Below, in pieces: positions 43,895 through 52,369 of a stretch of DNA of 64,000 bases (positions are counted from its first letter, which is position 1; each line of letters opens with the position of its first letter). The notes beneath the pieces were generated by a model, which was given only the letters and a program-made list of their open reading frames with translations, had not been told where the DNA came from and did not search any database. The stretch is from contig NZ_JAESND010000005.1 of the NCBI RefSeq assembly GCF_016865585.1, forward strand, positions 124,001-188,000, written 5' to 3'. Made by a program: the position numbers and the translations under genes. The DNA is from Jeongeupia naejangsanensis. Its GTDB lineage: Bacteria; Pseudomonadota; Gammaproteobacteria; Burkholderiales; Chitinibacteraceae.

Positions 43895-44944
43895 ATGACG
43901 ACTCAACTCACGATCACCCGTCCTGACGACTGGCACCTCCACCTGCGCGACGGCGACCTGATGGCATCGGTGCTGGCGCATACGGCGCGCGAGTTCGCCC
44001 GCGCCATCGTCATGCCCAACCTCAAGCCGCCGGTGAGCACCGTCGAACTGGCCGCCGCCTACCGCGATCGCATTCTCGCGGCGCGGCCGGCCGGCAGCGA
44101 CTTCACGCCGCTGATGACGCTGTACCTGACCGGTACGCTGACGCCCGAGGAAGTCGTCAAGGCCAAGGATTCCGGCTTCGTCCACGCGGTGAAGTTCTAC
44201 CCGGCCGGCGCGACGACCAATTCCGAAGCCGGCGTATCGGCGCTCGACGGCGTGATGCCGGCGCTGGAAAAAATGGCCGAAGTCGGCCTGCCTTTCCTTG
44301 TCCACGGCGAAGTGACCGATTCGGCCGTCGACGTGTTCGACCGCGAGGCGGCCTTCATCGACCGCGTGATGACGCCGCTGCTGCAGCGCCTGCCGGACCT
44401 GCGCGTGGTGTTCGAGCACATCACCACCCGCCAGGCCGCCGAGTTCGTCCTGGCCGCCGGCGACAATGTCGGCGCGACGGTGACGCCGCAGCACCTGCTG
44501 ATGAACCGCAACGCGCTGTTCCAGGGCGGCATCCGGCCGCACCACTACTGCCTGCCGGTGCTGAAGCGCGAAGAGCACCGCAAGGCGCTGCTGGCCGCGG
44601 TGACCTCGGGCAGCACCAAGTTCTTCCTCGGCACCGACAGCGCGCCGCACGCACAGCACACCAAGGAAACGGCCTGTGGCTGTGCCGGGATCTACTCGGC
44701 GCATGCTGCACTGGGCTTCTACGCCGAAGCGTTCGAATCGGTCGGCAAGCTGGATCAACTGGAAGCGTTTGCCAGCTTCAATGGCCCGGACTTCTACAGG
44801 CTGCCGCGCAACAGCGGCACCGTCACGCTGGTCAGGGAAGACTGGACCGTGCCGGCGAGCTACCCGTTCGGCGAGCACGCGGTCGTGCCGCTGCGCGCGG
44901 GCGAAACGCTGGGCTGGAAGCTGCGCGACGGGCAGGCCGGCTGA
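43895..44944 (+). CDS. pyrC: Dihydroorotase
   Basis: A 349-residue class II dihydroorotase that closes carbamoyl-aspartate to dihydroorotate in pyrimidine synthesis. Metal-binding signatures are [10 protein letters not shown], the carboxylated Lys in [35 protein letters not shown] and GTDSAPH. Length is normal for the PyrC group. Its stop overlaps the following ORF (TGATG). Confidence 0.95.
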   Translation: MTTQLTITRPDDWHLHLRDGDLMASVLAHTAREFARAIVMPNLKPPVSTVELAAAYRDRILAARPAGSDFTPLMTLYLTGTLTPEEVVKAKDSGFVHAVKFYPAGATTNSEAGVSALDGVMPALEKMAEVGLPFLVHGEVTDSAVDVFDREAAFIDRVMTPLLQRLPDLRVVFEHITTRQAAEFVLAAGDNVGATVTPQHLLMNRNALFQGGIRPHHYCLPVLKREEHRKALLAAVTSGSTKFFLGTDSAPHAQHTKETACGCAGIYSAHAALGFYAEAFESVGKLDQLEAFASFNGPDFYRLPRNSGTVTLVREDWTVPASYPFGEHAVVPLRAGETLGWKLRDGQAG

Positions 44945-45423
44945 TGGCGGCCTTCGTTGCCCGCGACGCCACCCGTCCGGGCTGGTGGATCGCCGGGGCC
45001 GTGCTGGTGCTCGCGGCGTGGTGGGGCCAGCCGCTGATTGCGCCCGATCATTTCGAGCGCGCCTTCTTCGGCCTGTTCTGGTACACGATGCTGGCGCTGG
45101 CGGCGGTGTTCTGGGCGCTGCCGAGCGAGCGGCGCTTTACCGGCAGCGACTTCGTCCGCCGCACCATGCTGCTCGGCGTACTCCCGGTGTACACGCGCAG
45201 CGAGCCGGTTTCGGCCTACCGGCAGGTCGTGCTTGAAACCGATCCGAATGTCGTCGGTCCGGATACCTTGTGGGTGCTGGTCGAGGGCGACGGCGGCCGC
45301 CGTTTTGCCTTCATGCACCGCCGCGCGACCCGTCGCGGACGCGAGCGCCAGCTCGGTCTGGCGAAGGCCTTGGCCGAGGCGAGCGGATTGCCATTTGCCG
45401 GCGAGGTGCTGGACGCGGGATAA
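44944..45423 (+). CDS. Small membrane protein of unknown function downstream of pyrC
   Basis: A 159-residue protein, not recognised. Two hydrophobic helices (~14-32, WIAGAVLVLAAWWG, and ~42-58, FFGLFWYTMLALAAVFW) are followed by a cytoplasmic-looking C-terminal domain ([48 protein letters not shown]). The layout resembles small inner-membrane proteins with a PH-like tail, but that is speculative. The start overlaps the pyrC stop, so it is translationally coupled. RNase P RNA begins about ten bases later. Confidence 0.6.
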   Translation: MAAFVARDATRPGWWIAGAVLVLAAWWGQPLIAPDHFERAFFGLFWYTMLALAAVFWALPSERRFTGSDFVRRTMLLGVLPVYTRSEPVSAYRQVVLETDPNVVGPDTLWVLVEGDGGRRFAFMHRRATRRGRERQLGLAKALAEASGLPFAGEVLDAG

Positions 45424-45432
45424 TGGTCCCGC

Positions 45433-45858
45433 GAAGCCGGCCGGATCGTCGCCGCCCCGAGCAATCGGGGGGGAGGAAAGTCCGGGCTCCGCAGGGCAGG
45501 ATGCCGGCTAACGGCCGGGCGCCGTGAGGCGACGGAAAGTGCAACAGAGAGCTGAACCGCCGATGGCGTGAGCTGACGGGCCGATTGAAGCGGCCTCGAT
45601 CGCGTACAGGCAAGGGTGAAAAGGTGTTCCCGTCGGGGAAGCCCCGCAAGGGGTCGGTAAGAGCGCACCGTGGCGCTGGTAACAGTCGCCGGCAGGGTAA
45701 ACCCCATCCGGAGCAAGACCAAGCAGCAGGCGTTGAGACGGCCCGTCGAGTCTGCGGGTAGGTTGCTGGAGTGCAGTGGTAACGCTGTGCCTAGAGGAAT
45801 GGCGGTCGCGTGCGGTTCGCCGCGCGTACAGAACCCGGCTTACAGGCCGGCTTCGCAC
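45433..45858 (+). ncRNA. rnpB: RNase P RNA, bacterial type A
   Basis: The catalytic RNA that trims tRNA 5' leaders. Conserved segments are GAGGAAAGTCCGGGCT (CR I) near 45473, ACAGAGAGC near 45545, GGTAAG/GGTAACAG-type segments in the middle, AGAGGAATGG near 45794 and ACAGAACCCGGCTTA near 45829. The ends pair as P1: GAAGCCGGCC (45433-45442) with GGCCGGCTTC (45845-45854). A terminator follows directly. The exact 5' and 3' ends are estimated from P1. Confidence 0.95.
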
Positions 45859-45867
45859 TGATCGCGA

Positions 45868-45901
45868 CAAAAAAGCCGAGGTGAAAACCTCGGCTTTTTT
45901 A
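45868..45901 (+). terminator. Terminator of rnpB
   Basis: AAGCCGAGGT-GAAA-ACCTCGGCTT with an A-run before and a T-run after. It can also serve the convergent ubiK gene. Confidence 0.92.
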
Positions 45902-45965
45902 CGTCCGTCGTCCGTCGTCCGGCGGTGCGGGCGCCACGCCCCCGTACGATCTGACCGGCCGTGCC

Positions 45966-46226
45966 TCAGAGGGCGTCCTGCGGGTTGCCGGTCAGCAGCT
46001 TTGCTTCCAGCGCATTCACGCGTGCTTCGAGTTCGGTGAGCTTCTCGCGCGTCCGGGCCAGCACGTCCTGCTGGATCTCGAATTCCTCGCGGGTGACGAG
46101 ATCCATGCGGGTGAAGGCGCTCGACATCATCGCGCGCACGTTCTTCTCGACATCCTTGGCCGGGCTGGCGGCGATGGCTTCGGAGATCTTGCTGGAGATC
46201 TCGTCGAAGAATTTTTCTTTCAGCAT
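45966..46226 (-). CDS. ubiK: Ubiquinone-biosynthesis accessory factor UbiK (YqiC/BMFP)
   Basis: An 86-residue protein. It starts MLKEKFFDEISSKISEAIAA and ends in a heptad-rich coiled coil (VTREEFEIQQDVLARTREKLTELEARVNALEAKLL), the plan of the UbiK/BMFP family. UbiK helps the soluble Ubi complex in late ubiquinone synthesis. The start at 46226 has GGAGAG upstream. Confidence 0.88.
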   Translation of the reverse strand: MLKEKFFDEISSKISEAIAASPAKDVEKNVRAMMSSAFTRMDLVTREEFEIQQDVLARTREKLTELEARVNALEAKLLTGNPQDAL

Positions 46227-46325
46227 GGCTTTCTCTCCGTATGGGCTTGGGCAGGCTCGAAGTCTAGCAGAACGATAGACCGCAACGCGGCGGCGAAGTT
46301 GCGTCCGGAGTCGGCACCGAGGCGG

Positions 46326-46342
46326 TGCGCCGGCATGGTGCA
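46326..46342 (+). promoter_or_regulatory. NtrC-type enhancer site 1
   Basis: TGCGCCGGCATGGTGCA matches the NtrC consensus TGCACC-N4/5-TGGTGCA with one half-site change. It lies about 85 bases upstream of a sigma-54 promoter, a normal enhancer distance. Confidence 0.7.
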
Positions 46343-46354
46343 GGCCGTTTTTGC

Positions 46355-46371
46355 TGCGCCGTGTCGGTGCG
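46355..46371 (+). promoter_or_regulatory. NtrC-type enhancer site 2 (weaker)
   Basis: TGCGCCGTGTCGGTGCG is a degenerate copy of the same palindrome, 29 bases (about three helical turns) downstream of site 1. Paired sites on one DNA face are typical for NtrC. Confidence 0.5.
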
Positions 46372-46422
46372 TGCGCAACGGCCGTTGCGGCCATCCGCCC
46401 CGCCCATCGTGTTCTCCGGTGA

Positions 46423-46818
<396 letters not shown>

Positions 46819-46842
46819 AAAAAGCACGGGAAGGAGAGAAGC

Positions 46843-48609
46843 ATGAAAACCTGGTTAGCACGATTCGTTGCGCTGCTGTGCGGGCTGATGCTCGCCGGTG
46901 CGGCGCTCGCGGCCGACGCGCCTGTCGCGGCCAAGCTGTACTTCGAGACCGGCAAGGCCGATCTGCCGGCCGATGCGGCGACTGCGGCGCAGCCGCTGGT
47001 CGACTTCGCCAAGGCCGACGGCAAGGTGGTGCTGAGCATTGCCGGCTTCCACGATGCAAGCGGCGATGCCGCGGCCAACGCCGAGCTGGCCAAGCAGCGT
47101 GCGCTGGCGGTCAAGGAGCTGCTGGTCAAGGGCGGCCTCGCCGAAGCGCAGATCAGCCTCGAAAAACCGGCGGTGACGACCGGTGGCGGCGATGCGAACG
47201 AAGCGCGCCGCGTCGAGATCAGCGTTGCCGTTGCTGCGCCGGTCGCTGCGGTCGCCAGCGAAGCCGCTGCTGCTGCACCCGCCGCCGCACCGGCAGTCAC
47301 CGTCAACAAGGGTGACAACGCCTGGCTGATCGTTGCCGCGAGCATGGTGATCCTGATGTCGATCCCGGGTCTGGCGCTCTTCTACGGCGGCCTGGTGCGC
47401 AGCAAGAACATGCTGTCGGTGCTGGTGCAGGTGTTCGTGATCTTCGCGCTGATCGCGGTGTTGTGGGTGGTCTACGGCTACTCGGTGGCGTTCACCGAGG
47501 GCAATGCCTTCTTCGGCGGGCTGTCCAAGCTCTTCCTCAAGGGCGTGACGCCGGATTCGATTGCCGCAACGTTCAGCAAGGGTGTCGGCATCTCCGAACT
47601 GATCTACGTCGTGTTCCAGGGCGCGTTCGCGTGCATCACGTGCGGCCTGATCGTCGGTTCGTTTGCCGAACGCGCCCGGTTCTCGGCCATCCTCGTGTTC
47701 ATGGTGATCTGGTTCACCTTCGCCTACCTGCCGATGGCCCACATGGTCTGGTACTGGGCCGGCCCGGATGCGTACACCACGCAGGCCGCCGCCGACGCTG
47801 CCAACGCGACTGCGGGCTTCCTGTTCCAGAAGGGGGACCTCGACTTCGCCGGCGGTACCGTCGTGCACATCAACGCTGCCGTCGCCGGTCTGGTCGGTGC
47901 CTTCATGGTCGGCAAGCGCGTCGGCTTCGGTCGCGAAGCGATGGCGCCGCACAGCCTGACGATGACGATGATCGGCGCCTCGCTGCTGTGGTTCGGCTGG
48001 TTCGGTTTCAACGCCGGCTCGGCGCTCGAAGCCAACGGCACCGCTGCGCTGGCCTTCGTCAACACCTGGGCTGCAACCGCTGCCGCCGTACTGGCATGGC
48101 TGTTCGCCGAATGGCTGCTCAAGGGCAAGCCGTCGCTGCTCGGCGCTGCGTCGGGTGCGGTGGCCGGTCTGGTCGTGATCACTCCGGCGGCCGGTTTCGT
48201 CGGCGTCGGCGGCGGCCTGGTCATGGGCCTGATCGCCGGTATCGCCGGCCTGTGGGGCGTGCATGGCCTGAAGCGCCTGCTCGGTGCCGACGACTCGCTT
48301 GACGTGTTCGGCGTCCACGGCGTGTGCGGTATCCTCGGCGCGATCCTGACCGGCGTGTTCGCCTCGCCGGACCTCGGCGGCACCGGTGTCTGGGACTACG
48401 TCGCCAACAAGGTTGCCACCGGCTACGACATCGGCGCGCAGGTGAAAATCCAGGCGATCGGCGTCGGCATCACCATCCTGTGGTCGGGCATCGTTTCGGT
48501 CGTCGCCTACAAGCTGGTTGATCTGGTGATCGGTCTGCGCGTGCGCGAAGACGAAGAGCGCGAAGGCCTCGATGTCACCAGCCACGGTGAAAAAGCCTAC
48601 AACCACTGA
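46843..48609 (+). CDS. amtB: AmtB ammonium channel with N-terminal OmpA-like periplasmic domain
   Basis: A 588-residue fusion. A signal peptide (residues ~1-23) is followed by an OmpA C-terminal-like domain (~28-128: LYFETGKADLPADA, VVLSIAGFHDASGDAAANAELAKQRALAVKELL, EARRVEISV). An Ala/Pro-rich linker (~130-155) leads to a complete AmtB channel (~165-580). Channel signatures include FYGGLVRSKNMLS, VVHINAAVAGLVG and DVFGVHGVCGILGA, supplying the two pore His residues. Ordinary AmtB proteins lack the extra domain. OmpA-like domains bind peptidoglycan, but the DASGD variant here resembles those fused to cytochrome oxidase subunit II and may not. Sigma-54 and NtrC control is inferred upstream of glnK. 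Confidence 0.9.
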   Translation: MKTWLARFVALLCGLMLAGAALAADAPVAAKLYFETGKADLPADAATAAQPLVDFAKADGKVVLSIAGFHDASGDAAANAELAKQRALAVKELLVKGGLAEAQISLEKPAVTTGGGDANEARRVEISVAVAAPVAAVASEAAAAAPAAAPAVTVNKGDNAWLIVAASMVILMSIPGLALFYGGLVRSKNMLSVLVQVFVIFALIAVLWVVYGYSVAFTEGNAFFGGLSKLFLKGVTPDSIAATFSKGVGISELIYVVFQGAFACITCGLIVGSFAERARFSAILVFMVIWFTFAYLPMAHMVWYWAGPDAYTTQAAADAANATAGFLFQKGDLDFAGGTVVHINAAVAGLVGAFMVGKRVGFGREAMAPHSLTMTMIGASLLWFGWFGFNAGSALEANGTAALAFVNTWAATAAAVLAWLFAEWLLKGKPSLLGAASGAVAGLVVITPAAGFVGVGGGLVMGLIAGIAGLWGVHGLKRLLGADDSLDVFGVHGVCGILGAILTGVFASPDLGGTGVWDYVANKVATGYDIGAQVKIQAIGVGITILWSGIVSVVAYKLVDLVIGLRVREDEEREGLDVTSHGEKAYNH

Positions 48610-48639
48610 TCCACGTGCCCGGCGCACTGCGCCGCTTGC

Positions 48640-48668
48640 AAAGCCCGCCTTCACGGCGGGCTTTTTTT
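48640..48668 (+). terminator. Terminator after amtB
   Basis: AAGCCCGCC-TTCAC-GGCGGGCTT followed by TTTTT. Confidence 0.92.
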
Positions 48669-48742
48669 CGACGTTTGCCGCCGATGACCGGCAAGCAGGT
48701 CGGTTCGCGGATAGACTCGCAGCCTCGACTGAAGGAGCTCAG

Positions 48743-49264
48743 ATGATGTTTGCCGGCAAATCCCTCGCCATTGCCCTTGCCCTGCTTGCCGGGAGTGCGC
48801 AGGCGCACATCGTGCTGCAGCAGAAATATGCGCCGGCCGATACCTACTACAAGGCGGTGTTCCAGGTCGGCCATGGTTGCGAGGGCGCTGCGACGACGGC
48901 GGTGACCGTACGCATTCCCGACGGCGTGCTGTCGGCCAAGCCGATGCCGAAGCCGGGCTGGAAGCTCGATATCCGCAGCAGCAAGCTCAAGCAGCCATAC
49001 GAGTCGCACGGCAAGACGGTTACCGAGGGCGTGAGCGAAATCCGCTGGTCCGGCAGTCTGCCCGATGCGCAGTTCGACGAATTCGTCATGCAGCTCAAGT
49101 TGCCGGCCGAGGCGGGCAAGCTGTACTTCGAGGTCGTGCAGCAGTGCGGCAAGCAGAAGATCGAATGGACCGACGTGGCGGGCGACGACGGTGCCGCACC
49201 GGCGCACCCGGCGCCGGTACTCGAACTGGCCCCGCCGGCAGGTGCCGGCCACCATCATCACTGA
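48743..49264 (+). CDS. YcnI-like (DUF1775) periplasmic protein with His-rich tail
   Basis: A 173-residue exported protein. The signal peptide ends at AQA, so the mature protein starts with His (HIVLQQKYAPADTYYKAVFQVGHGCEGAATT). In the B. subtilis YcnI family this His forms a mono-histidine copper site with a Trp. WKLDIRSSKLKQPY and IRWSGSLPDAQFDEF fit the DUF1775 domain. The last residues are GHHHH, a likely second metal site. A role in periplasmic copper handling is inferred. GAAGGAG precedes the start. No copper-transport genes are adjacent. Confidence 0.75.
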   Translation: MMFAGKSLAIALALLAGSAQAHIVLQQKYAPADTYYKAVFQVGHGCEGAATTAVTVRIPDGVLSAKPMPKPGWKLDIRSSKLKQPYESHGKTVTEGVSEIRWSGSLPDAQFDEFVMQLKLPAEAGKLYFEVVQQCGKQKIEWTDVAGDDGAAPAHPAPVLELAPPAGAGHHHH

Positions 49265-49277
49265 TGAGACCGGTTCA

Positions 49278-49313
49278 ACACGACAACGGCGCCGGCAGGC
49301 GCCGTTGTCGTGT
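49278..49313. terminator. Long perfect hairpin between convergent genes
   Basis: ACACGACAACGGCGCC-GGCA-GGCGCCGTTGTCGTGT is a 16-bp perfect stem with a tetraloop. It touches the msrP stop codon. It lacks a T-run but probably ends or protects both convergent transcripts. Confidence 0.6.
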
Positions 49314-50233
49314 CAGAAGTACTTTTTCAGGTCCATGCCCTTGTACAGCCCGGCGACCTCGTTGCCGTAGCCGTTGAACATCAGCGTCTTGCGTCGCAGC
49401 AGCTCGCCGATGCGCCGCTCGTTCGCCTGGCTCCAGCGCGGGTGGTCGACTTCCGGATTCACGTTCGAGTAGAAGCCGTACTCGTTCGGTGCCGCCTTGT
49501 TCCATGCGGTCGCCGGCTGGGTTTCGCGCAGCACGATCTTCACCAGCGATTTGGCGCTCTTGAAGCCGTACTTCCACGGCACGACCAGCCGCACCGGTGC
49601 GCCGTCCTGGTTCGGCAAAGGCTTGCCGTAGAGGCCGACGCACAGCAGCGCCAGCGGGTGCATCGCTTCGTCGATGCGCAGGCCTTCGGTGTACGGCCAG
49701 TCGAGTACCGGCCGGCGCACGCCGGGCATCTGCTTCGGGTCGGCGAGGGAGACGAATTCGACGTATTTGGCCTTGGATGTCGGCTTCACCTGCTTGAGCA
49801 GCTCGGACAGCGAATAGCCGACCCACGGAATCACCATCGACCAGCCTTCGACACAGCGCAGCCGGTAGACGCGCTCCTCGAGCGGGGCCAGTTTCATCAG
49901 CGTGTCGATGTCGAAGGTTTTCGGCGCTTCGCACTCGCCTTCGACCCGCACGCTCCACGGCCGGGTTTTCAGGCTGCCGGCGTTCTGTGCCGGATCACCC
50001 TTGTCGGTACCGAATTCGTAGAAGTTGTTGTAGCTGGTGATCTGCTCCCAGCTGTTCTTTTCCTCGCCGGTGCTGAACCGGCTGGGCCGGGTCGCCAGTG
50101 CCGCCGCCTCGGCATCGGGGAGCATCGTCGCGGCGATCAGGCCGCCGGTCGCCAGCAGGAACCGTCGCCGGTCGAGGTAGAGCGATTCGGCGGTGATGTC
50201 CGACGGGAGGATGCGGGAAGGGGAGTGCGACAT
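49313..50233 (-). CDS. msrP: MsrP, periplasmic protein-methionine-sulfoxide reductase catalytic subunit
   Basis: A 306-residue molybdopterin enzyme of the YedY/MsrP family that repairs oxidised methionines in periplasmic proteins. The N-terminus has a Tat signal ([17 protein letters not shown]). The molybdenum ligand Cys is in [11 protein letters not shown], and [12 protein letters not shown] and [12 protein letters not shown] are family segments. Electrons should come from MsrQ, which here is encoded 34 kb away rather than next door. The ATG at 50233 has GGAG six bases upstream. Confidence 0.93.
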   Translation of the reverse strand: MSHSPSRILPSDITAESLYLDRRRFLLATGGLIAATMLPDAEAAALATRPSRFSTGEEKNSWEQITSYNNFYEFGTDKGDPAQNAGSLKTRPWSVRVEGECEAPKTFDIDTLMKLAPLEERVYRLRCVEGWSMVIPWVGYSLSELLKQVKPTSKAKYVEFVSLADPKQMPGVRRPVLDWPYTEGLRIDEAMHPLALLCVGLYGKPLPNQDGAPVRLVVPWKYGFKSAKSLVKIVLRETQPATAWNKAAPNEYGFYSNVNPEVDHPRWSQANERRIGELLRRKTLMFNGYGNEVAGLYKGMDLKKYF

Positions 50234-50303
50234 GTCGGTCTCCATGGCCATGATCTGCTGTTGTCGCGCCGGGCGCGCGGATCTGACAGCTGTTGGAACC
50301 GGT

Positions 50304-50471
50304 TTAGCGGAAAAAGTGCACGGCCAGTGCGATGGCGGCGCTGGCGAGGAGGACACGTGCGGCGATCCGGACGCTGCGGTGTGCTTCGGCCCGGCGTGCC
50401 GGCGACAGCATCCGCCATAGCAGGAGTACGACGAAGACAAGCAGGAGCAGTCGGAACGGTTTATCGGGCAT
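50304..50471 (-). CDS. Possible 55-residue membrane protein upstream of msrP
   Basis: A short frame encoding two hydrophobic helices ([13 protein letters not shown] and [15 protein letters not shown]) separated by a basic, His-containing segment. This pattern is hard to explain by chance. It lies 70 bases upstream of msrP on the same strand, and a conspicuous palindrome lies just upstream of it. The ribosome binding site is poor and no family is recognised with confidence. Confidence 0.45.
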   Translation of the reverse strand: MPDKPFRLLLLVFVVLLLWRMLSPARRAEAHRSVRIAARVLLASAAIALAVHFFR

Positions 50472-50485
50472 GCGCTGACAGGCGG

Positions 50486-50519
50486 GGACAAATAGTTAAA
50501 GTGGCACTTTAAGTTGTCC
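50486..50519. promoter_or_regulatory. Palindromic operator-like element
   Basis: TTAAAGTG-G-CACTTTAA (50496-50512) is an 8-base perfect inverted repeat around one base, flanked by GGACAA (50486-50491) and TTGTCC (50514-50519), also inverted repeats. It lies 15 bases upstream of the small minus-strand ORF. A DnaA-box-like CGTGGATAA lies nearby at 50550-50558. Confidence 0.5.
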
Positions 50520-50609
50520 ACGATATCTGTTTCATTCTTCGCGGCTTTCCGTGGATAAATCCTGACCGCATGAATTGAAGCTAAGTGATTGTATCAAAAC
50601 GGGAAAGCC

Positions 50610-50636
50610 AAAACCCGCCCTTGTGGCGGGTTTTTA
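50610..50636 (+). terminator. Terminator-like hairpin upstream of the dcw cluster
   Basis: CCCGCC-CTTGT-GGCGGG with an A-run before and TTTTT after. No plus-strand gene precedes it closely, so it may insulate the dcw promoter from upstream transcription. It overlaps the candidate -35. Confidence 0.7.
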
Positions 50637-50650
50637 ATTGCTGCTATAGT
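50621..50650 (+). promoter_or_regulatory. Candidate promoter of mraZ
   Basis: TTGTGG and TATAGT are separated by 18 bases, and the MraZ boxes begin at the last base of the -10 element. The -35 lies inside the hairpin, so the assignment is tentative. Confidence 0.5.
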
Positions 50651-50684
50651 GGGCGAAAGTGGGAAAAAGTGGGTGAAAGTGGAA
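50650..50684 (+). promoter_or_regulatory. MraZ operator: four TGGGN-type boxes at 10-bp spacing
   Basis: TGGGC, TGGGA, TGGGT and TGGAA start at 50650, 50660, 50670 and 50680, each followed by a five-base (g/a)AAAG-type spacer. This is the direct-repeat pattern bound by the ring-shaped MraZ repressor upstream of its own gene in E. coli. The fourth box is imperfect. Binding would cover the start of the transcript. Confidence 0.85.
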
Positions 50685-50709
50685 TTTTCCTCACAACGAG
50701 ACAGGGCTC

Positions 50710-51147
50710 ATGTTCAGCGGCGTGGCAACACTCAACCTCGACAGCAAGGGGCGTCTGGCGATTCCGGCCAGGCATCGCGAGCTGCTGCTCGCGCGTAGCG
50801 CGGGCCGCCTGGTGTTGACCGTCAGTCCGGACCGCTGTCTGCTGCTCTACCCGCAATCCGACTGGGAACCCGTGCGCGACGCGCTCAACCAGCTTTCCGG
50901 CGCGCAAGCGCAAATCCGCCGCCTGGTGGTGGGCCATGCCGAAGAAATGGACATGGACAACGCCGGCCGCATCCTGATTGCGCCGCGATTGCGGCAAATC
51001 GCCGGGCTGGAAAAGGAAATCGCCTTCGTCGGTATTGGCAACAAATTCGAAATTTGGGATGACGGCCAGTGGTCGGCAAAAAACCAATCGGTCTTTGATC
51101 TGTCACCGGCCGATCTTGAAACCCAAATGCAAGGCATTGTGCTGTGA
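50710..51147 (+). CDS. mraZ: MraZ, transcriptional regulator of the dcw cluster
   Basis: A 145-residue protein with two SpoVT-AbrB-like repeats, each with the conserved Dxx[19 protein letters not shown] and [17 protein letters not shown]. MraZ forms rings and represses the dcw promoter through TGGGN direct repeats, four of which lie just upstream. First gene of the cluster; its stop overlaps the rsmH start by four bases. Confidence 0.95.
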   Translation: MFSGVATLNLDSKGRLAIPARHRELLLARSAGRLVLTVSPDRCLLLYPQSDWEPVRDALNQLSGAQAQIRRLVVGHAEEMDMDNAGRILIAPRLRQIAGLEKEIAFVGIGNKFEIWDDGQWSAKNQSVFDLSPADLETQMQGIVL

Positions 51148-52067
51148 GCTTTATCCATAAAACCGTCCTGCTGGACGAAGCGGTCGACGGACTGAACCTC
51201 CGTGCAGACGGTATCTATGTCGACGGTACGTTTGGCCGTGGCGGCCATTCGCGCCTGATCCTGTCCAGGCTTGGTCCGAACGGCCGGTTGATCGCGTTCG
51301 ACAAGGATCTGCACGCGATTGCCGAAGCGCAGACGATCACCGATCCCCGCTTCACCATCGTGCACGACGGTTTTGCTTCGCTCGGCGCGTCGCTCGACGC
51401 GCTGAACGTACCGGTGATCGACGGCGTGCTGCTCGATCTGGGCGTCAGCTCGCCCCAACTGGACGACGGCAGTCGCGGCTTCAGCTTCCGCTTCGACGCC
51501 CCCCTGGACATGCGCATGGACACTACGCGCGGCATCACCGCCGCCGACTGGCTCAACAGCGCGGATGAAAAAGACATTGCGGAGGTCATCAGAGATTATG
51601 GCGAAGAGCGGTTTGCTAAACAGGTTGCAGCAGCGATTGTTGCAGGTCGCAGCGAGCGGCCATTGTCCACAACCGGCGAACTTGCCGCGCTCGTGGCGCG
51701 CGCAGTCCGTACCCGTGAGCCGGGCCAGGACCCGGCGACGCGTACCTTCCAAGCTGTTCGGATTTTCGTCAATCGCGAGCTTGAAGAACTCGCGCTGATC
51801 CTGCCGCAGGCGCTGGCGAGGCTGAGCGTTGGCGGCCGTTTTTCGGTGATCGCCTTCCATTCCCTCGAAGACCGCATCGTCAAGCGCTTCATGCAGGATC
51901 AGAGCAAGCACGACCTGCCCGACCGCTTGCCGATTCGGGCGGCCGACATTCCGCCGGCACCGCTGCGCATCGTCGGCAAGCCCGTACGGGCCAGCGCCGA
52001 CGAGGTGGCCGGGAATCCGCGTGCCAGAAGCGCGATCCTGCGGGTGGCGGAAAAGGCGGCGCCATGA
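51144..52067 (+). CDS. rsmH: 16S rRNA m4C1402 methyltransferase
   Basis: A 307-residue SAM-dependent enzyme (formerly MraW). Family motifs are [48 protein letters not shown] and [16 protein letters not shown]. It uses a GTG start that overlaps the mraZ stop (GTGA), consistent with coupled translation. Confidence 0.95.
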   Translation: MSFIHKTVLLDEAVDGLNLRADGIYVDGTFGRGGHSRLILSRLGPNGRLIAFDKDLHAIAEAQTITDPRFTIVHDGFASLGASLDALNVPVIDGVLLDLGVSSPQLDDGSRGFSFRFDAPLDMRMDTTRGITAADWLNSADEKDIAEVIRDYGEERFAKQVAAAIVAGRSERPLSTTGELAALVARAVRTREPGQDPATRTFQAVRIFVNRELEELALILPQALARLSVGGRFSVIAFHSLEDRIVKRFMQDQSKHDLPDRLPIRAADIPPAPLRIVGKPVRASADEVAGNPRARSAILRVAEKAAP

Positions 52068-52366
52068 CCCGCCTCAATCTGTTTCTGCTCATCGTGCTGA
52101 TCGTCTGCGCACTGTCGGTCGTGACCAGCCAGTTCAATGCCCGCAAGCTCTATGGCGAGCTGCAGAAGGAAGACCAGGTCACGCGCAAGCTTGACGTCGA
52201 GTGGGGTCAGCTGCAACTCGAGCAGAGTACCTGGGCGATGCATTCGCGCATCGAGTCCGAAGCGACGGCCAAGCTGAGCATGCAGCTGCCGGCGGCCAAC
52301 CGCACCCAGGTCATCCTGCCGCACGGGCAGGTCATCGCGCGGCCCAAACAGTCGCCGGCGGACTGA
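52064..52366 (+). CDS. ftsL: Cell division protein FtsL
   Basis: A 100-residue bitopic membrane protein: an N-terminal helix ([17 protein letters not shown]), then a periplasmic coiled coil ([29 protein letters not shown]). FtsL joins FtsB and FtsQ to activate FtsWI at the septum. Size and position between rsmH and ftsI are diagnostic. The start overlaps the rsmH stop (ATGA). Confidence 0.93.
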   Translation: MTRLNLFLLIVLIVCALSVVTSQFNARKLYGELQKEDQVTRKLDVEWGQLQLEQSTWAMHSRIESEATAKLSMQLPAANRTQVILPHGQVIARPKQSPAD

Positions 52367-52369
52367 GTC

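Noticed and set aside
49278-49313. 16-bp perfect palindrome as an operator
   Set aside because: It lies between convergent stop codons with a tetraloop, so an RNA hairpin ending both transcripts is more likely.
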